From Gibbula magus (lineage: Eukaryota; Mollusca; Gastropoda; Trochida; Trochidae): 64,000 nt of DNA. Position 1 is the stretch's first letter. Every line of letters begins with the position of its first letter. The notes beneath the pieces were generated by a model that did not search any database, was not told the origin of the DNA, and was given only the letters and a program-made list of their open reading frames with translations. The DNA lies in contig OW388293.1 of the NCBI GenBank assembly GCA_936450465.1, positions 40,568,982 through 40,632,981 of the forward strand, read 5' to 3'. The position numbers and the translations under genes are program-made. Shown here piece by piece: positions 13,806 through 26,530 of this stretch.

Positions 13806-15260
13806 CTACAAACAGACGTCATGCTTCACTGAACTAAGTCTTGTCTCTTGTTCCCTGGAGGTCCGTACTTGAGACACAGTTTGTTCAAGTCTTCTGTCCT
13901 GTATCTTGTATTCTATTTGTCAAATGGAGCGTAATGCAATGTATTTTCATAAGTGTTAGTTTTGTTAAGGTCCATGGATGTGTGTTGAACTGCAAATGTT
14001 CTGCATAATGTAATTAATTGATAGTGATTGTTACGCATGTTTACCACGCAGTGCCAGTTATTCACTGGTGCATACAAGGCCAGTTCCTTTAATGTACACA
14101 TTGTTCTTATCTTGACACATTCAATTCCTTTTGGTAATTGTATCTAATCCTGTGAGTCCTGTAAGTGCTTGCATTGTATTGAAGCACAAGTTCAGCTTTA
14201 TGTCTGTATACAGCGGTATTAAGCATGTCTCGAGTCTGATCATTCATCAAGCTGTTACTGTTTATTTTTCTTGGAGTCATATATGTATAGTTGCGCGTCA
14301 ACCTTTACGAATTGAAGAAGTGAAGAATCTTATAATTATATCAAGAAAAATGTTAGACAAACCTTATGTATGATTTCTAGCTACAGTAGCAAGGTCTCAA
14401 TATGTTTCAATTCCTTTGAGTCCTATAACTTCTATTACAAATTATTTTGTACAGGTTGTATATAGTACTAATTAATTCTTGGGTGTCTATTCAGAGACGC
14501 TAATCAAGCATACTGTAGTCAAGCCGTGTACATCTTCAGATCACAATATATGTCTATTCTGCTGTTAATACAGGCATTTCACGCATGGTATTGATGTCAT
14601 GTGTTTGGTGAAGTGTAGAAGTTTCTGAAATGTAAGCAAGCATTGGCACTCAGGCAGTAAAAACGTCTTTGGTCTTGTTGAGCAATTTACAAGGAGTGTG
14701 AGTTACTCCTGATGTCTCTAGTTACAGAACTGCTCATAAACTGATCAAGCATAATGTTAGTCAAAACTAATGTCTTAGAATCCCTATAGATTATGGTAGA
14801 TATATTGAACTGCTCATACAACCAAATCAAGCATGTGTTGATGTCGTGTCTACGTGTTTGATGAGTTTCAGAAATGTAAGCACACATTGATACCACTCAA
14901 GCATTTATAATGTTTTGTGCTCTTAAGAACGTCTCATGCACAGTAGTAATACGTACATCAGTCTACAATTTCAGAACTTAACTGCATACATTATTACTTT
15001 ACACATTCTTCCCTGTTTTTCAGTGGAGCTTATTCGTCAAGTTGTCAATGTACATATTGTTCTTGTTTTTGAAGCAAGCGAGTGATCAGAGGAATGTCCT
15101 TAACTGAAGTCTTCAATGATATTTACATCAAAAAAGTAGGAGAACAATGAAGTCCTTAAGCCATAGTTAAGGTAATAAGAACCACTGCCAGCCAACTGCA
15201 ATAAATTCAAACGGGGTTGAATTAGAATACTCTATGTGGGAGGCTCTAACAACAACTATG
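13806..15260. other. Non-genic DNA with diverged duplications
   Basis: Segments near 14581-14660 and 14827-14905 share 'tgatgtc-gtgttt-gtga-ttctgaaatgtaagca-cattg' in diverged form, so part of this stretch is an old tandem duplication. No gene is supported. Confidence 0.5.
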
Positions 15261-15610
15261 TAAGGCCTAAAAAAAAAGTTTCTGGTCTTTACAGGCTGAC
15301 AAAAATAATGCGATGACACGATTATCATTTTTTTTACAACGTTGCACAAAGTTTATACAATTATTTAAATATAAATAAAGCACAAACTCTCTTAAATATG
15401 TGTTACTATTCCAAATAGTCTATAATCTCACCCCTTCACTCCATCTCAACAGAAACGACTGACATTTTCTATGTCCAATGTTTTCTGAGGCTAAAAAATT
15501 ACAGTTATCTGCCACTTACTTTTGAAAACCTAGAAAAAAAGACCTGAGGCGTGGGTTTGAAACTAATGCGGGCGGAGACCAGAAACAAATTCTTTTTTTG
15601 GGGGGGCCTA
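15261..15610. mobile_element. MITE-like element with ~30-bp terminal inverted repeats
   Basis: The left end (15261-15288: taaggcct, an A-run, then gtttctggtct) is matched in reverse complement by the right end (15576-15610: agaccagaaac, a T-run, then G-run and ccta). The two ends converge on the 11-bp inverted word gtttctggtct / agaccagaaac. TA is present at both outer ends. The 350-bp body has no coding frame. The homopolymer runs differ in length between ends, so exact borders are uncertain. Confidence 0.6.
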
Positions 15611-18059
15611 AAGTGAGTTTTACATTCTGTTTGATGTACAGAAGAGGGACGGGTTGTGTTTGTTACTTATCATAGGGAAATTAGAAATTATTCAGTTTTA
15701 ATTTACAACAATTATGTAATGAAATAATATACTTTACAAACAAAAAGCTTGCTTTGAGCAGGTATACCTATGTTTCTTTCAGTGTCAATTGTTTAAGGGT
15801 TACTGTTATTGATTTGGGGAGAGAGTTTCTATTTGGTTGCTTATTATTGAGGGGTGTCAGTTACACCAATTACAGTTCTTGTCTTTGTGGAATTACAAGG
15901 GTGCAGTCTAAAATCTTTGTTAACACAAAATGTAATGTTTTTCAAAGATATTAAAGAGAATTCACTTTTTAATGGGCATAGGATATCTTGAAATTAGTTT
16001 GCTTGAATGAATTATGATAATCCAATGGTTTGTTATGTTTTGAAATAGATATGCACTAAATACACGTTTAGGAGTATACTAAGCCTTCCCAGTCCTGCAC
16101 TATAATTAGTAATTTGATATGATACAAGAAAGTTTTTGTCAGCAAGTTTTATGAATGTATATGTATTGGCTATGGCTTAGTAAGGGATTTAAGTATTATT
16201 TTTATCACGTGTCATTTAAAATGGGTATACGGGTCATAAAAGTTCAAAATCTTGAGACTCAAGTAAAATGTACATTTTAAACATCTTTTACTCAATTAGG
16301 AGCTAAGAACTAAAGACTTGCTAAAATATCAAATGGTTTAAAACAAACAAACCAAAACCAATGAAGGTAGACCTTTCAAAAGGAATAAATCAACATGAAA
16401 ACTGCTATCAGCCTTACAATCTTGTAATACAGACTCAGGTGAAATTCCAGGTATACTTACCTTGACTAAAAAAACACTTTCATCCTGACAACATAATAAC
16501 CTGGGGGCAAACAAATTGAGGTCAAAATAACAGATTTCATGCAATCCTCTAAAAATGTATAATTTATTCAAAGTCGAGATACTCTCACGAGATTGAAGGG
16601 CTATAAAGGGTATTTATCCTCTACCCTTTCTTCTAACCCCCCTAAAGAGGTCATGTCGACTCCCTAGGGGCATTAACAAATGGAAACTTACAGGTGAAAA
16701 CAGGTGTTTTTAGATCAAAGGCTTACAAGGCATGTTTTCTCAAGTCATGCAGAACATTTTCACATCAACTTGAAGTTTTACAGACTGAGTTTAAAACTGG
16801 AATTGAACATAGCTCATTAGTGCTCACGACTTGTGGATCACAGGCATGTCCAAATGGAGTTTACCTTGGACGAAAAAGTTAAAGAGGAAACGGAAAGGTA
16901 ACATATGCTGAATAGTAATGTGTAATGTAATATGCTAGTTAGTAATGTGTAGTAAAATATGCTAAATAATAATTTGTAGTAAAATATAACCAATTACTTA
17001 TGTTAAGTGATGAAATTTTAGATATTTGAGGATTGATGATTTTTATGAAACATGAGAGATAAAGTTTTGATTCGCATTTTTTTCAGTTGGAAAAATTGGA
17101 TCCGTTCCTTAAATCTTGAATGATTGAATCTATCAGTTTACACTCTTTCTTTTACAAATATTTTACACTTACTTTTTACTGAATTTTAAGGCTTTTACAT
17201 ATATATCTTACTATTATCCACCGTTTTATCTCATCCATGGAACAATTTAGCATTTTGGTAGTCATGTCAGTGGAAATAACGGATAATTTTATAAGCGAAT
17301 TGGATTATGAACTCTCAGATATTTGAACAAATAAAGAGAGTTTCAATTACTTTAAGACAGAAAACAAGCTTTCAGCTAAAATATTCAAGAAATAAGAAAT
17401 GAGAGCAGATAGAATTACACAACCACTTCATAACACATTTGCAGTCTTTAACAAAGCCTGCTAAAACACGATCAAGATGATTAGATCCTATGGAGCAAAT
17501 TACCTGCCTGTCATTGACAAGTAGTCCAACTAGATTGATTGGTATTCAGACAGGAATGTGGACGTATTGTTATCCTAATTGAGCTGTCATCGTGCTGTAA
17601 CAATCAATGACTTGGTCGATATATTATATCTTGTCTGAACCGGAGTTCATGCAGGTCAATTAGAGGGGACAAGAATATATTCATTGATCCCAGAAATATG
17701 TAAGAGATGTCTTTTAATACTTTATTTTAACAAGATTTTACTATTGTCAAAAATGTTAGGATGCATGCATTTATTAACAGGATTTGTATATTTATTAATG
17801 GATTTGTCCAAGATGGAAAACCTGCATGTTTGTTGAACAATTTGCTTGTATGGATTCACATGAAGCCTAGCTTATATACTTATTTACATTTGACACCTTT
17901 GCATCCAGATACTTCAGACTCCAAATGTTGATCTGATTGCAGGTGTAACCCTTTTGAATGCCTCATCAAACTATTATTTTTGCCTAATGGTCTAATATCC
18001 TAAAGAATGACAGTAAAAAAAGGTATTATGGAATACCTACTCCAAACAGGCAAATTATT
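15611..18059. other. Non-genic interval
   Basis: No supported gene. Short frames at 16338-16571 (-) and 16694-16882 (+) have no recognisable domain and no convincing splice context. Confidence 0.5.
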
Positions 18060-19390
18060 AAACTCATTCCAAACCATTTTGTTAAGTCCTCATCAGTTTG
18101 ATTGTATACTTACTTTGTATAGCCAGTGGAATAGCAGAAAGCACTAACCCAAAATTGTTACTTTCAACCACAGCTAATAACCCAAATTGTCCACCTCATT
18201 GCAAACCCAATTTAACTTCATCAAAACACTTACTTTATCAGCATATTGTGGATACACAAATAGTGGCTTGAGAAGCTTGATCATGACCAACTGACCTTTG
18301 TGAACCAGTTCTAAAGTAAATTACCAGGCATTAGGAATACACAAGCAATCATTTAAGCATCATTGAGAGATACACTAACCCATTCTTTTAGTCACCTACC
18401 AATCAAACTTGTCCACCTGATTTCAAACCCATTTTACTAAGCATTATCAACATACGTTTAATGAGTTGTCAAGTCCAAAAGATTCTACCCAAGTATTGTA
18501 TATCAAATTCCAAAATCAGAGACCAATAGAATAACAGAAAGCAATCCTATAAACATGGAAAGTGCCAGTTACCAAGAGTAGCTACTTTGAACCAATAGCC
18601 CTTATATACAAACCGGCCAGGTAAATGTTGACTTAATCAATTCCCCATCATCACTGCTGCATGGGACAAATAACCTCTGATGGCAAAAGCTTATACCCTA
18701 TAAATAGTTCATTGAACTGTCCATACAGGTGCTTGTTTGCCTGAAGAATATGCAGAGAGGGAGAAAGCATGGTTGGGTTGTCAATGAACTTGGTCTCGTG
18801 ACATTGCATCTCATTTCTAATGGTTTTGTAATTATTTCAAAGGGAGGTTTGTCTGCTTAGATTTTAAATTGAAGTACCTTTTACCTGCCAGGAATGTTTC
18901 TAATATCATCATCCTGTCTATTTTTGGATGATCTGTGTGTTTTCAATACAGCAGATAATTTCACTGATTGGAGAATTGTTGCCAGAAAGGTTAATGTTTG
19001 TTAAATTTTACCCTGGTATAACCTAAACTGTATGGTGCTCATAGATGGTCTTCTGCACAATGTTCACCAGGCACCCAATGGGTGAACAGAAGCCGGGAGT
19101 TTGGTCCAAAATGACCTTATGGTTCATCACTCAGGTCTCAGTGTTGGGCAGAGAATCAGCCCTTCAAAGATTAGTCAGTGATCATGGAGTTGGTCTGTCA
19201 GTAGCCCACACAAGTTGTCAAGTGCCAAAGTATTGTTAACCAATAATGTAAAAAAGCATTGAAATATTATAAAGAAATAACTAAAAGATTCTTTTATGCA
19301 ATAACTGAGTAGCTAAGAATCCAAATTGTCCACCTCATAATTTGAACCCATCCACTGATAAACCGACTAAGCATTGCTGAACTTCACTAG
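18060..19390. repeat. Diverged dispersed/tandem repeat
   Basis: Words such as caaattgtccacctca followed by tt-gcaaaccca recur near 18183, 18408 and 19321, and 'aatagcagaaagca' near 18129 recurs as 'aataacagaaagca' near 18530. This suggests an old repeat with units of a few hundred bases. No gene is supported. Confidence 0.45.
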
Positions 19391-22300
19391 AGAGCGTTTA
19401 ACTTTGCTTTATACTCAATGTGCCACCACTGATCCAGTAAGGATGATACTGAATCATTAGGTTAAGGACTATATACAAATTGGGTATATAATATATCTAC
19501 AGTATATGTTGTTTCATGACATCCCTCAGTTAAATGCACCCATTTCTTAAAGTTAAAAAAACAACCTTTGATGTTTAAATTTATCTAGTCTCTGTTACAA
19601 AATGTCATCAGTATTCCATCACATGCAACAGAGCGGTTTCTAGGAACACTTTGATGTGGTCTCCTCTTTGTGAGACTGTGAACCACGACTGAGTGGGATG
19701 TTTGTCCACGACTTGACAGGTCAGGATCTAAACATCTCTGTTTGAGAACCTTGACCATTCACAGGTAGCCGTCTGAAGATTGGCGCTCACATGATGAGAA
19801 GTGGACGTTTTAACAGAAACTAAATGTTTGTGGGGTCCCGAGTTTTAGAACTTTGCTTATTTAAGGCAACCATTTTCCTGTTTTTCACCATTTTCATCAT
19901 TGTATCTTGTGTGATTGTAACAAACATTATGGACTATTAGGTAATGTACATATCTATTTAGATCTGAAAAAACTTGTTCATAATGTTCAGTATTTGCTTT
20001 AACCATGTAGTTGCTCAATGAATTTTTGCCAATACATTTTGGTTGGCCTATTGTTAGGGAATATTCTGGAATTGATGACTTGCTAAAGATGATACCCTAA
20101 AGATAGGTTAGAATATTTCTGGACCCTCCGGTAAAGGGTTAAGAGATGGTGGGATTGAGACAATCATGTGATAGGATGTTTAAATCAACAAGACAGCGGA
20201 AATATTCCATTTTTTTATGCGCAAGTAATTTCTCTTATGATCAAGACATTACGCATCCTTTATTTTCTTGATGATATACTTGATGTCATGTAAAGGAAAT
20301 CCACTAAAACAGTTTTTCTGATCCGCAAATTTCATGCATTAGAGTTATAATATATTTTAATGAAAACAAAATTTACTCAATGCAAAACAAACTTTCGAGG
20401 TAAATGTCACGACTCAGCAAGTTTTGCACCAACTATTGATTAAATTAAGGGTACATTGTGAATTAGTTATGTTGTCACCATGGTTACTATGGATCAGTGG
20501 CCACGCTGTCAATTCTGCAAAGAACGTGGAGTCTAATGTTTGTTTATAGGAAAGTAGTCTTCCGAGTGTTCGATCCATCCGTAACGCTTACATAATATCA
20601 TTCACGGAGATGTAGTTGATTGCTGTATTCTCACTAATATAACCTTGTGAACGGATACAGCGCTTTATAAATGCCAGTTATTATTAATAACTTTCAAATT
20701 TAATCTGGATTCTGCACGGAAATTTGATTTAGAATATGAACCAAGAACGGATATTGGCTCAATCAGAGTAGAGACCTAGTAGGATATTATAATAACCGTG
20801 GTTCCATTTTGCATGTCACAAATCCTAAATGACATTTATTAAAAGGAACATATATTACAAAGAAAGTTACAAAGCATAAGGAAAGAAAAAATATAGAACA
20901 TTCAAATGCTGGTTACTTATTTTTGAAACATCAATTTGCCTACAAATTTCTAAATCCATTTATTAAAACATGGGCTTTGATTACAGTTAAGGATCCTTAC
21001 AGCAACAAATGATTTTAGAATGAGGGCCTGGGAAAAGTCTTTAACATACGGTTCATTTTGTGTTTATTTCTATGAAGATTCGTAATAAAGGTACAAATCT
21101 TAAAATGTAGTAATGAATATTATTAGAATACCATATTGAGCAAAATTAGAATTGTACGTAAATATTGCTATTCATCAAAAAGTAGCAGTAAGTGAACTCA
21201 CGAAAGTATGAACAAAACTTGTGTAGGTCAGGATATTAATATTCAGAACAACCAAAAGCAAGATGGTTCTATGTAATTCACTTCTAATAATAGCAAGTTT
21301 CAGGGGTCAATTCTCTTCTATAGACCACTGAACCAAGTTTGAACATACATTAGGTCTTAAAACGTTACCCATTAACATCATAGAGGTAAAAAATGAACTC
21401 TTGAAAGAATAAATATTGATTGAGCAACCAAATGAAATGGTTTGGAATAATAACCTAATGAAAGTGTCTGTTTGGATAGTGGTAATAAATGATGAATCAA
21501 TAAAGTTAATATTGAACAATTTGAAAAGAGAGAGTCCAAAAAGGTTGCAGGACACAAAGTATCCTATCAATATTGTCAACATATATTTCTCTTTGAAGAT
21601 GCCATCGAAGCAATCTGTTATGACACATCTTGTATCATGTTTCTCAAAGCCATTTGACATGCTATACTTATTCTGTTCACAATTTTCCATGAGTCAGCTA
21701 CTTTTTAGATAAGAAATTCCAAAGGCCGCGTCTTCCATTGTACCCAGTAACAAAGTATATTTACTCTCAAAAGTAACCATTATGTTCTTTATAGGGTCCG
21801 TATCCCAAAGCATGCTCGATCTACTGTCAAAGATTAATTTCCTTGCTTATATGTTCGACACCACAGGTATCTTATAAGATTTTGTTTGTATTGGACGAGA
21901 TCACGAGGTGACCTTCAGACAAGAGACTTGGCTCAGCCATGATGAGGTTCGCAAACATGGCTTGAAAGGATGGGAGAGGTCCTTGGTCGGACGAAAACAG
22001 GAGTAGTTGTCCAGAATACATTATTGTGGACAAAGGATAACAGTAGTGGTCAAGCAAATAGTATTTGAGGACAAAAAAGTTGTTCACATTAATCCACAGG
22101 TAGCAAGTCTTTTCAGTTGGGGGTATTTTGAGATCAATCATGTCACTATGGTTACAAAGAGGGAAGGTAATTAGATTATTTGGGAGCGGTGGATACCATG
22201 GAAAATTTGGGATGTTTTATGTTTCCTTGATCCAGCACGTTAACATGGTCGAGGTACCAAAAGAAAAATATTTGTCTTCTTTCTAAATAGGACTTCACTG

Positions 22301-24171
22301 TTCCTTCAGCTTAAAAGAAGAATTTATAGAGATCCGATTTAAGTAGTGTTAATATGGAAAATGAATTTGAGTGTTCCTTAAATATTTGACAGACTTCATT
22401 CTTTTGATGTTTAGAATCTTGTTTTTATTTCTTCTTATATATGAAGAATTCATACTACAAGGTCAATGTGTATCACAAGAATAAAACATAAATTCTGCTG
22501 AGCTTATACACAAACATACACTATTCACTTAGTACATTTTATAGTTTTCACAGCAACATTGAAAAACATAAACATTCCATAATGCCCATTGACTATGCAA
22601 CCAAGTACAACTTTTCCATTTTTCACAACTGCCCCATTGTGAGTGGAGCAATATTTACAATAACCTATGGCTTTGTCCTCTGTTTACATTTCCTACTTGA
22701 CCCGGATCACGAATCCAAACTCAGCTACCACAGGGCGTAGGTATTCAATTTGGCCTTGGCAAGTTGAGAACGTAGTGGAGTAGCGTAACATGCACAAACT
22801 TTATATGAGGAGGAAATTGAAACAGCAAAATCTGCTTTATAAACATGCAATTGTGATTCCATATGTTTTATATGAATTATTTTTTTTTTTAAAGCAATGT
22901 ACCCAAAATAGAAGAGCAGTTAAATATCAAAATGAGCTTTGCTTCACTGTATTTCTCATCATACACCTTACACTGATAGATTTGAGCATGGATATCTTAC
23001 TTTCCTTTAGCACTGGAAGTATTTAGTATTGTGATTACATACTAGATTCAGCGACAGGGAGAAAATGTTTTCAAGTATCTATGTTCCTTGTTATTATTAT
23101 AAACCTATTGCTAGGTATTAAAACAATTAAGGAATCATTTTTAAATCAACTTTAACATAGTTCTTTTAGAGCCTGTTTTCATGTATTTACCTAATATTTC
23201 ATGGCGCTCTCTGTAGATCTAGCATGTTGATATGAATCGTATTTACCTAATATTTCATGGCAATTTATTCAAATCTAGCATGTTGATATGAATCTTGTTT
23301 GAAAATCTCGGCTTTGAAATACAAACACAACAACTTTATCTCCACTCAAATGAATTCCAGATCTATTTGTTTAAGAAGAAATAGATCTCACACACCTTCA
23401 CTGCAAGGGAGGTGAACAGAACAGCGAACAAGTCCTAATCTATATGCAATATATCTGTTGAGTGTATACGGTTGCTAAAGTACAGGTGATTACATGAGCC
23501 AATGTTTACCAGTATTGAGGGAGGTAAAAGGAAGAGCCAACTAGACATTACATATCAATATCCATAGATAACAAATGGTAGTGTTGTTTCCTGCTGTGAA
23601 TTTGATTAATTGAGTACTGATGCTCACCAGTGTACACACTACGTGGGAGAAAAATGGAACAGCCAAATGCGTAATTTGCATGTCAATAGCAGGTGATAAG
23701 AAGTCGCAGTGTTGTGTTTCCTGTAGTAAATTTGATTAATTGAGTACTGATGGAGCGGAGGTGTATTTGTTGAGAGGGAGCATGTGCCATTGTTTCAGGT
23801 CGGAGGGAGAGGGTCAGTTTTGGATCGGGTTCGATTCCAACCAGGATATAAAAAAATTTAAAATTTCTGTCAGGACATCATTTCAAAAGATTTACATTAA
23901 AACAAATTTTCAAAAGAAAATGCCTCTTGTAAAAGTGCAAAGGCTGGTGTAAGTCTAAATATATAGAAGTGACAGTGTAATATATTACATACAAGACTTT
24001 TGTTGTTTGGCTCTTCTACTAATGTATCATCATTAGGCTATGAATCCATGTTGTGTCGCTGTAGCTCCTGTACCTCATCTATACTGCAGGAGATGGTACA
24101 GCTCTACTGTTCTCGTCAGTTGCCTCATACATAACAGTTTTCTGTTAACCCCATACCCTTAAATTTGAGAT
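19391..24171. other. Non-genic DNA with small duplications
   Basis: A 58-60 bp tandem duplication (gtatttacctaatatttcatgg ... agcatgttgatatgaatc) lies at about 23184-23296. A second pair sharing tttgattaattgagtactgatg occurs near 23600 and 23730. A 127-codon minus-strand frame at 21307-21690 is opposed by an open + frame of similar extent and has no recognisable domain; it is not called a gene. Confidence 0.5.
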
Positions 24172-24185
24172 TTGTATGCAATTTT

Positions 24186-24438
24186 GGGGCGGGATAGCGC
24201 AATGGTCAGCGCGTTCGGCTTCAGATCTTTGTCTGCAGTAGAGAACTGTTCTACACGCAGTAAGGTTTGGGTGCAATGCTACACTGAATTTCAGCATAGT
24301 ACCACCCATGGTTCGCTAGTTCCAGCCGATGCTCGCAGGTTTCACCGCAATGCTTAGCTACATGGCGTTGCGGGCTTTCTCCCTGCTATAATATAAGTCT
24401 TGAAAGCGGCGTTAATCCCAAACTCACTTCACCTCACC
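24186..24438 (+). mobile_element. tRNA-derived SINE with intact target duplications
   Basis: The 253-bp body starts with a tRNA-like head (ggggcgggatagcgcaatgg, then tcagcgcgttcggcttcaga). The tagcgcaatgg block serves as an A box; the B box is degenerate. The tail contains aagcggcgttaatcccaaac followed by a ctcacttcacctcacc simple tail. Perfect 14-bp direct repeats (ttgtatgcaatttt) flank it at 24172-24185 and 24439-24452, the mark of LINE-mediated retroposition. Similar 'gcggcgtta' tails are common in molluscan SINEs. Its open frame is not a gene. Confidence 0.9.
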
Positions 24439-24452
24439 TTGTATGCAATTTT

Positions 24453-25371
24453 ACACTGGAGAAAATGTGACTTAATGTGGGAAGATATTATCTGACTTTT
24501 TCTATGTTGGATTTTTAATGATAAAACAGGTGATATATTTCACAGAAATAAGCCATTTTTAACATAAGATAAAGTATTAAATTATGCCCGTCCGACCAAT
24601 AGCTTTTAGGGAAATGTGATGAAATAAAGGATATCTTATGTCATCTTAAGGTTTTCAGGTTAAAAGCAATTTTTAAAAAAACCCATTTTGGTACTTAACC
24701 ATTGTCATTGGAAAGAAACGCTAAGAATGGCCACATTACTGGAATTGTCCAGTGGAGGTCATCCAGATTTGGCTACAGGTAAACATTCACATTCACCCTT
24801 CTAGGAATAGACCAATAGTTAGAATGACCATTTCATGGATAGTTTCAATTCCAGTTCCTGTTTTGGATGGGACTGTTATAGGATTCGAACTCTGAATGGC
24901 AAGCATGTTATAACCTATTTCAATCCACAAATTTGTATATGTACACATTAACCTTTTACCTGCTTATACAGACATATAGTCTCATATGAGAATATGTTCA
25001 AAGTATGAATGTTCCCATTGTTAGCAATCGATCATTCCTGAAAGTCGGCCAGGAATGGTTTGACACCATTTCAGAAGGTAACATGTTCAGTTTTCTTTTA
25101 AGAGAATAATATAAAAATATTTGATATACAAATAAATGTTTTTATTCATTTTGAATTTCAACATGCAAGTTAACTATTAATATGTCTGCTCGTTAGTTCC
25201 TCTTGTGTATATCATTAAGCCATACCATTGACATGCAATCCTGTAAATGAACCAGCCAGTATTGAGCTGGAGGTATGTTAAGTATCTGTTTAGACGAGTG
25301 TACGTCCCTGTGATTATCACAGCTTTGTGTGAGGTCTTCTTATCTCACATAGGGCAGGTTTCTTGCTTGAT
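24453..25371. other. Non-genic interval
   Basis: No gene or clear repeat is seen between the SINE and the 39-bp array. Confidence 0.45.
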
Positions 25372-26530
25372 CTACTCTGTATATTTGATCTTCCGTTCTT
25401 ATGTTTGTGTGCTCTCTGTATGTCTGATCTTCCGTTCTTATGTTTGTGTGTTCTCTATTTGTCTGATCTTCCGTTCTTATGTTTGTGTGTTCTCTATTTG
25501 TCTGATCTTCCGTTCTTATGTTTGTGTGTTCTCTATTTGTCTGATCTTCCGTTCTTATGTTTGTGTGTTCTCTGTATGTCTGATCTTCCGTTCTTATGTT
25601 TGTGTGCTCTCTGTATGTCTCATCTTCCGTTCTTATGTTTGTGTGCTCTCTGTATGTCTGATCTTCCGTTCTTATGTTTGTGTGCTCTCTGTATGTCTGA
25701 TCTTCCGTTCTTATGTTTGTGTGCTCTCTGTATGTCTCATCTTCTGTTCTTATGTCTGTGTGCTCTCTGTATGTCTGATCTTCCGTTCTTATGTCTGTGT
25801 GCTCTCTGTATGTCTCATCTTCCGTTCTTATGTTTGTGTGCTCTCTGTATGTCTGATCTTCCGTTCTTATGTTTGTGTGCTCTCTGTATGTCTGATCTTC
25901 CGTTCTTATGTTTGTGTGCTCTCTGTATGTCTGATCTTCCGTTCTTATGTTTGTGTGCTCTCTGTATGTCTCATCTTCCGTTCTTATGTTTGTGTGCTCT
26001 CTGTGTGTCTCATCTTCCGTTCTTATGTTTGTGTGCTCTCTGTATGTCTCATCTTCCGTTCTTATGTTTGTGTGCTCTCTGTATGTCTGATCTTCCGTTC
26101 TTATGTTTGTGTGCTCTCTGTATGTCTGATCTTCCGTTCTTATGTTTGTGTGCTCTCTGTATGTCTCATCTTCCGTTCTTATGTTTGTGTGCTCTCTGTA
26201 TGTCTCATCTTCCGTTCTTATGTTTGTGTGCTCTCTGTATGTCTCATCTTCCGTTCTTATGTTTGTGTGCTCTCTGTATGTCTCATCTTCAGTTCTTATG
26301 TTTGTGTGCTCTCTGTATGTCTGATCTTCCGTTCTTATGTTTGTGTGCTCTCTGTATGTCTGATCTTCCGTTCTTATGTTTGTGTGCTCTCTGTATGTCT
26401 CATCTTCCGTTCTTATGTTTGTGTGCTCTCTGTATGTCTCATCTTCCGTTCTTATGTCTGTGTGCTCTCTGTATGTCTCATCTTCAGTTCTTATGTCTGT
26501 GTGCTCTCTGTATGTCTGAAATTCTGTTCT
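25372..26530. repeat. 39-bp tandem array, about 30 copies
   Basis: The unit contains cttccgttcttatgtttgtg and gctctctgtatgtctgat. The word ttccgttc stands at 25391 and its last degenerate copy at 26522, exactly 29 periods of 39 bp, so there is no net indel in 30 copies. Copies differ mainly at a G/C site (tctgatc versus tctcatc), a T/C site (atgttt/atgtct) and, in the first few copies, ttctctatttg. Because 39 is 13 codons, the array opens several overlapping frames, the longest being 457 codons at 25247-26620 with a hydrophobic 13-residue repeat (CLIFRSYVCVLSV). No splice, start or homology evidence supports a gene. Confidence 0.93.

Noticed and set aside
21307..21712. 127-codon minus and 98-codon plus overlapping frames
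   Set aside because: Both strands are open over the same AT-rich DNA, with no recognisable domain, no splice context and no compositional shift.
24186..24270. Functional tRNA gene
   Set aside because: Only the 5' half resembles a tRNA; the B box is degenerate and the unit is flanked by target duplications, so it is a SINE head.
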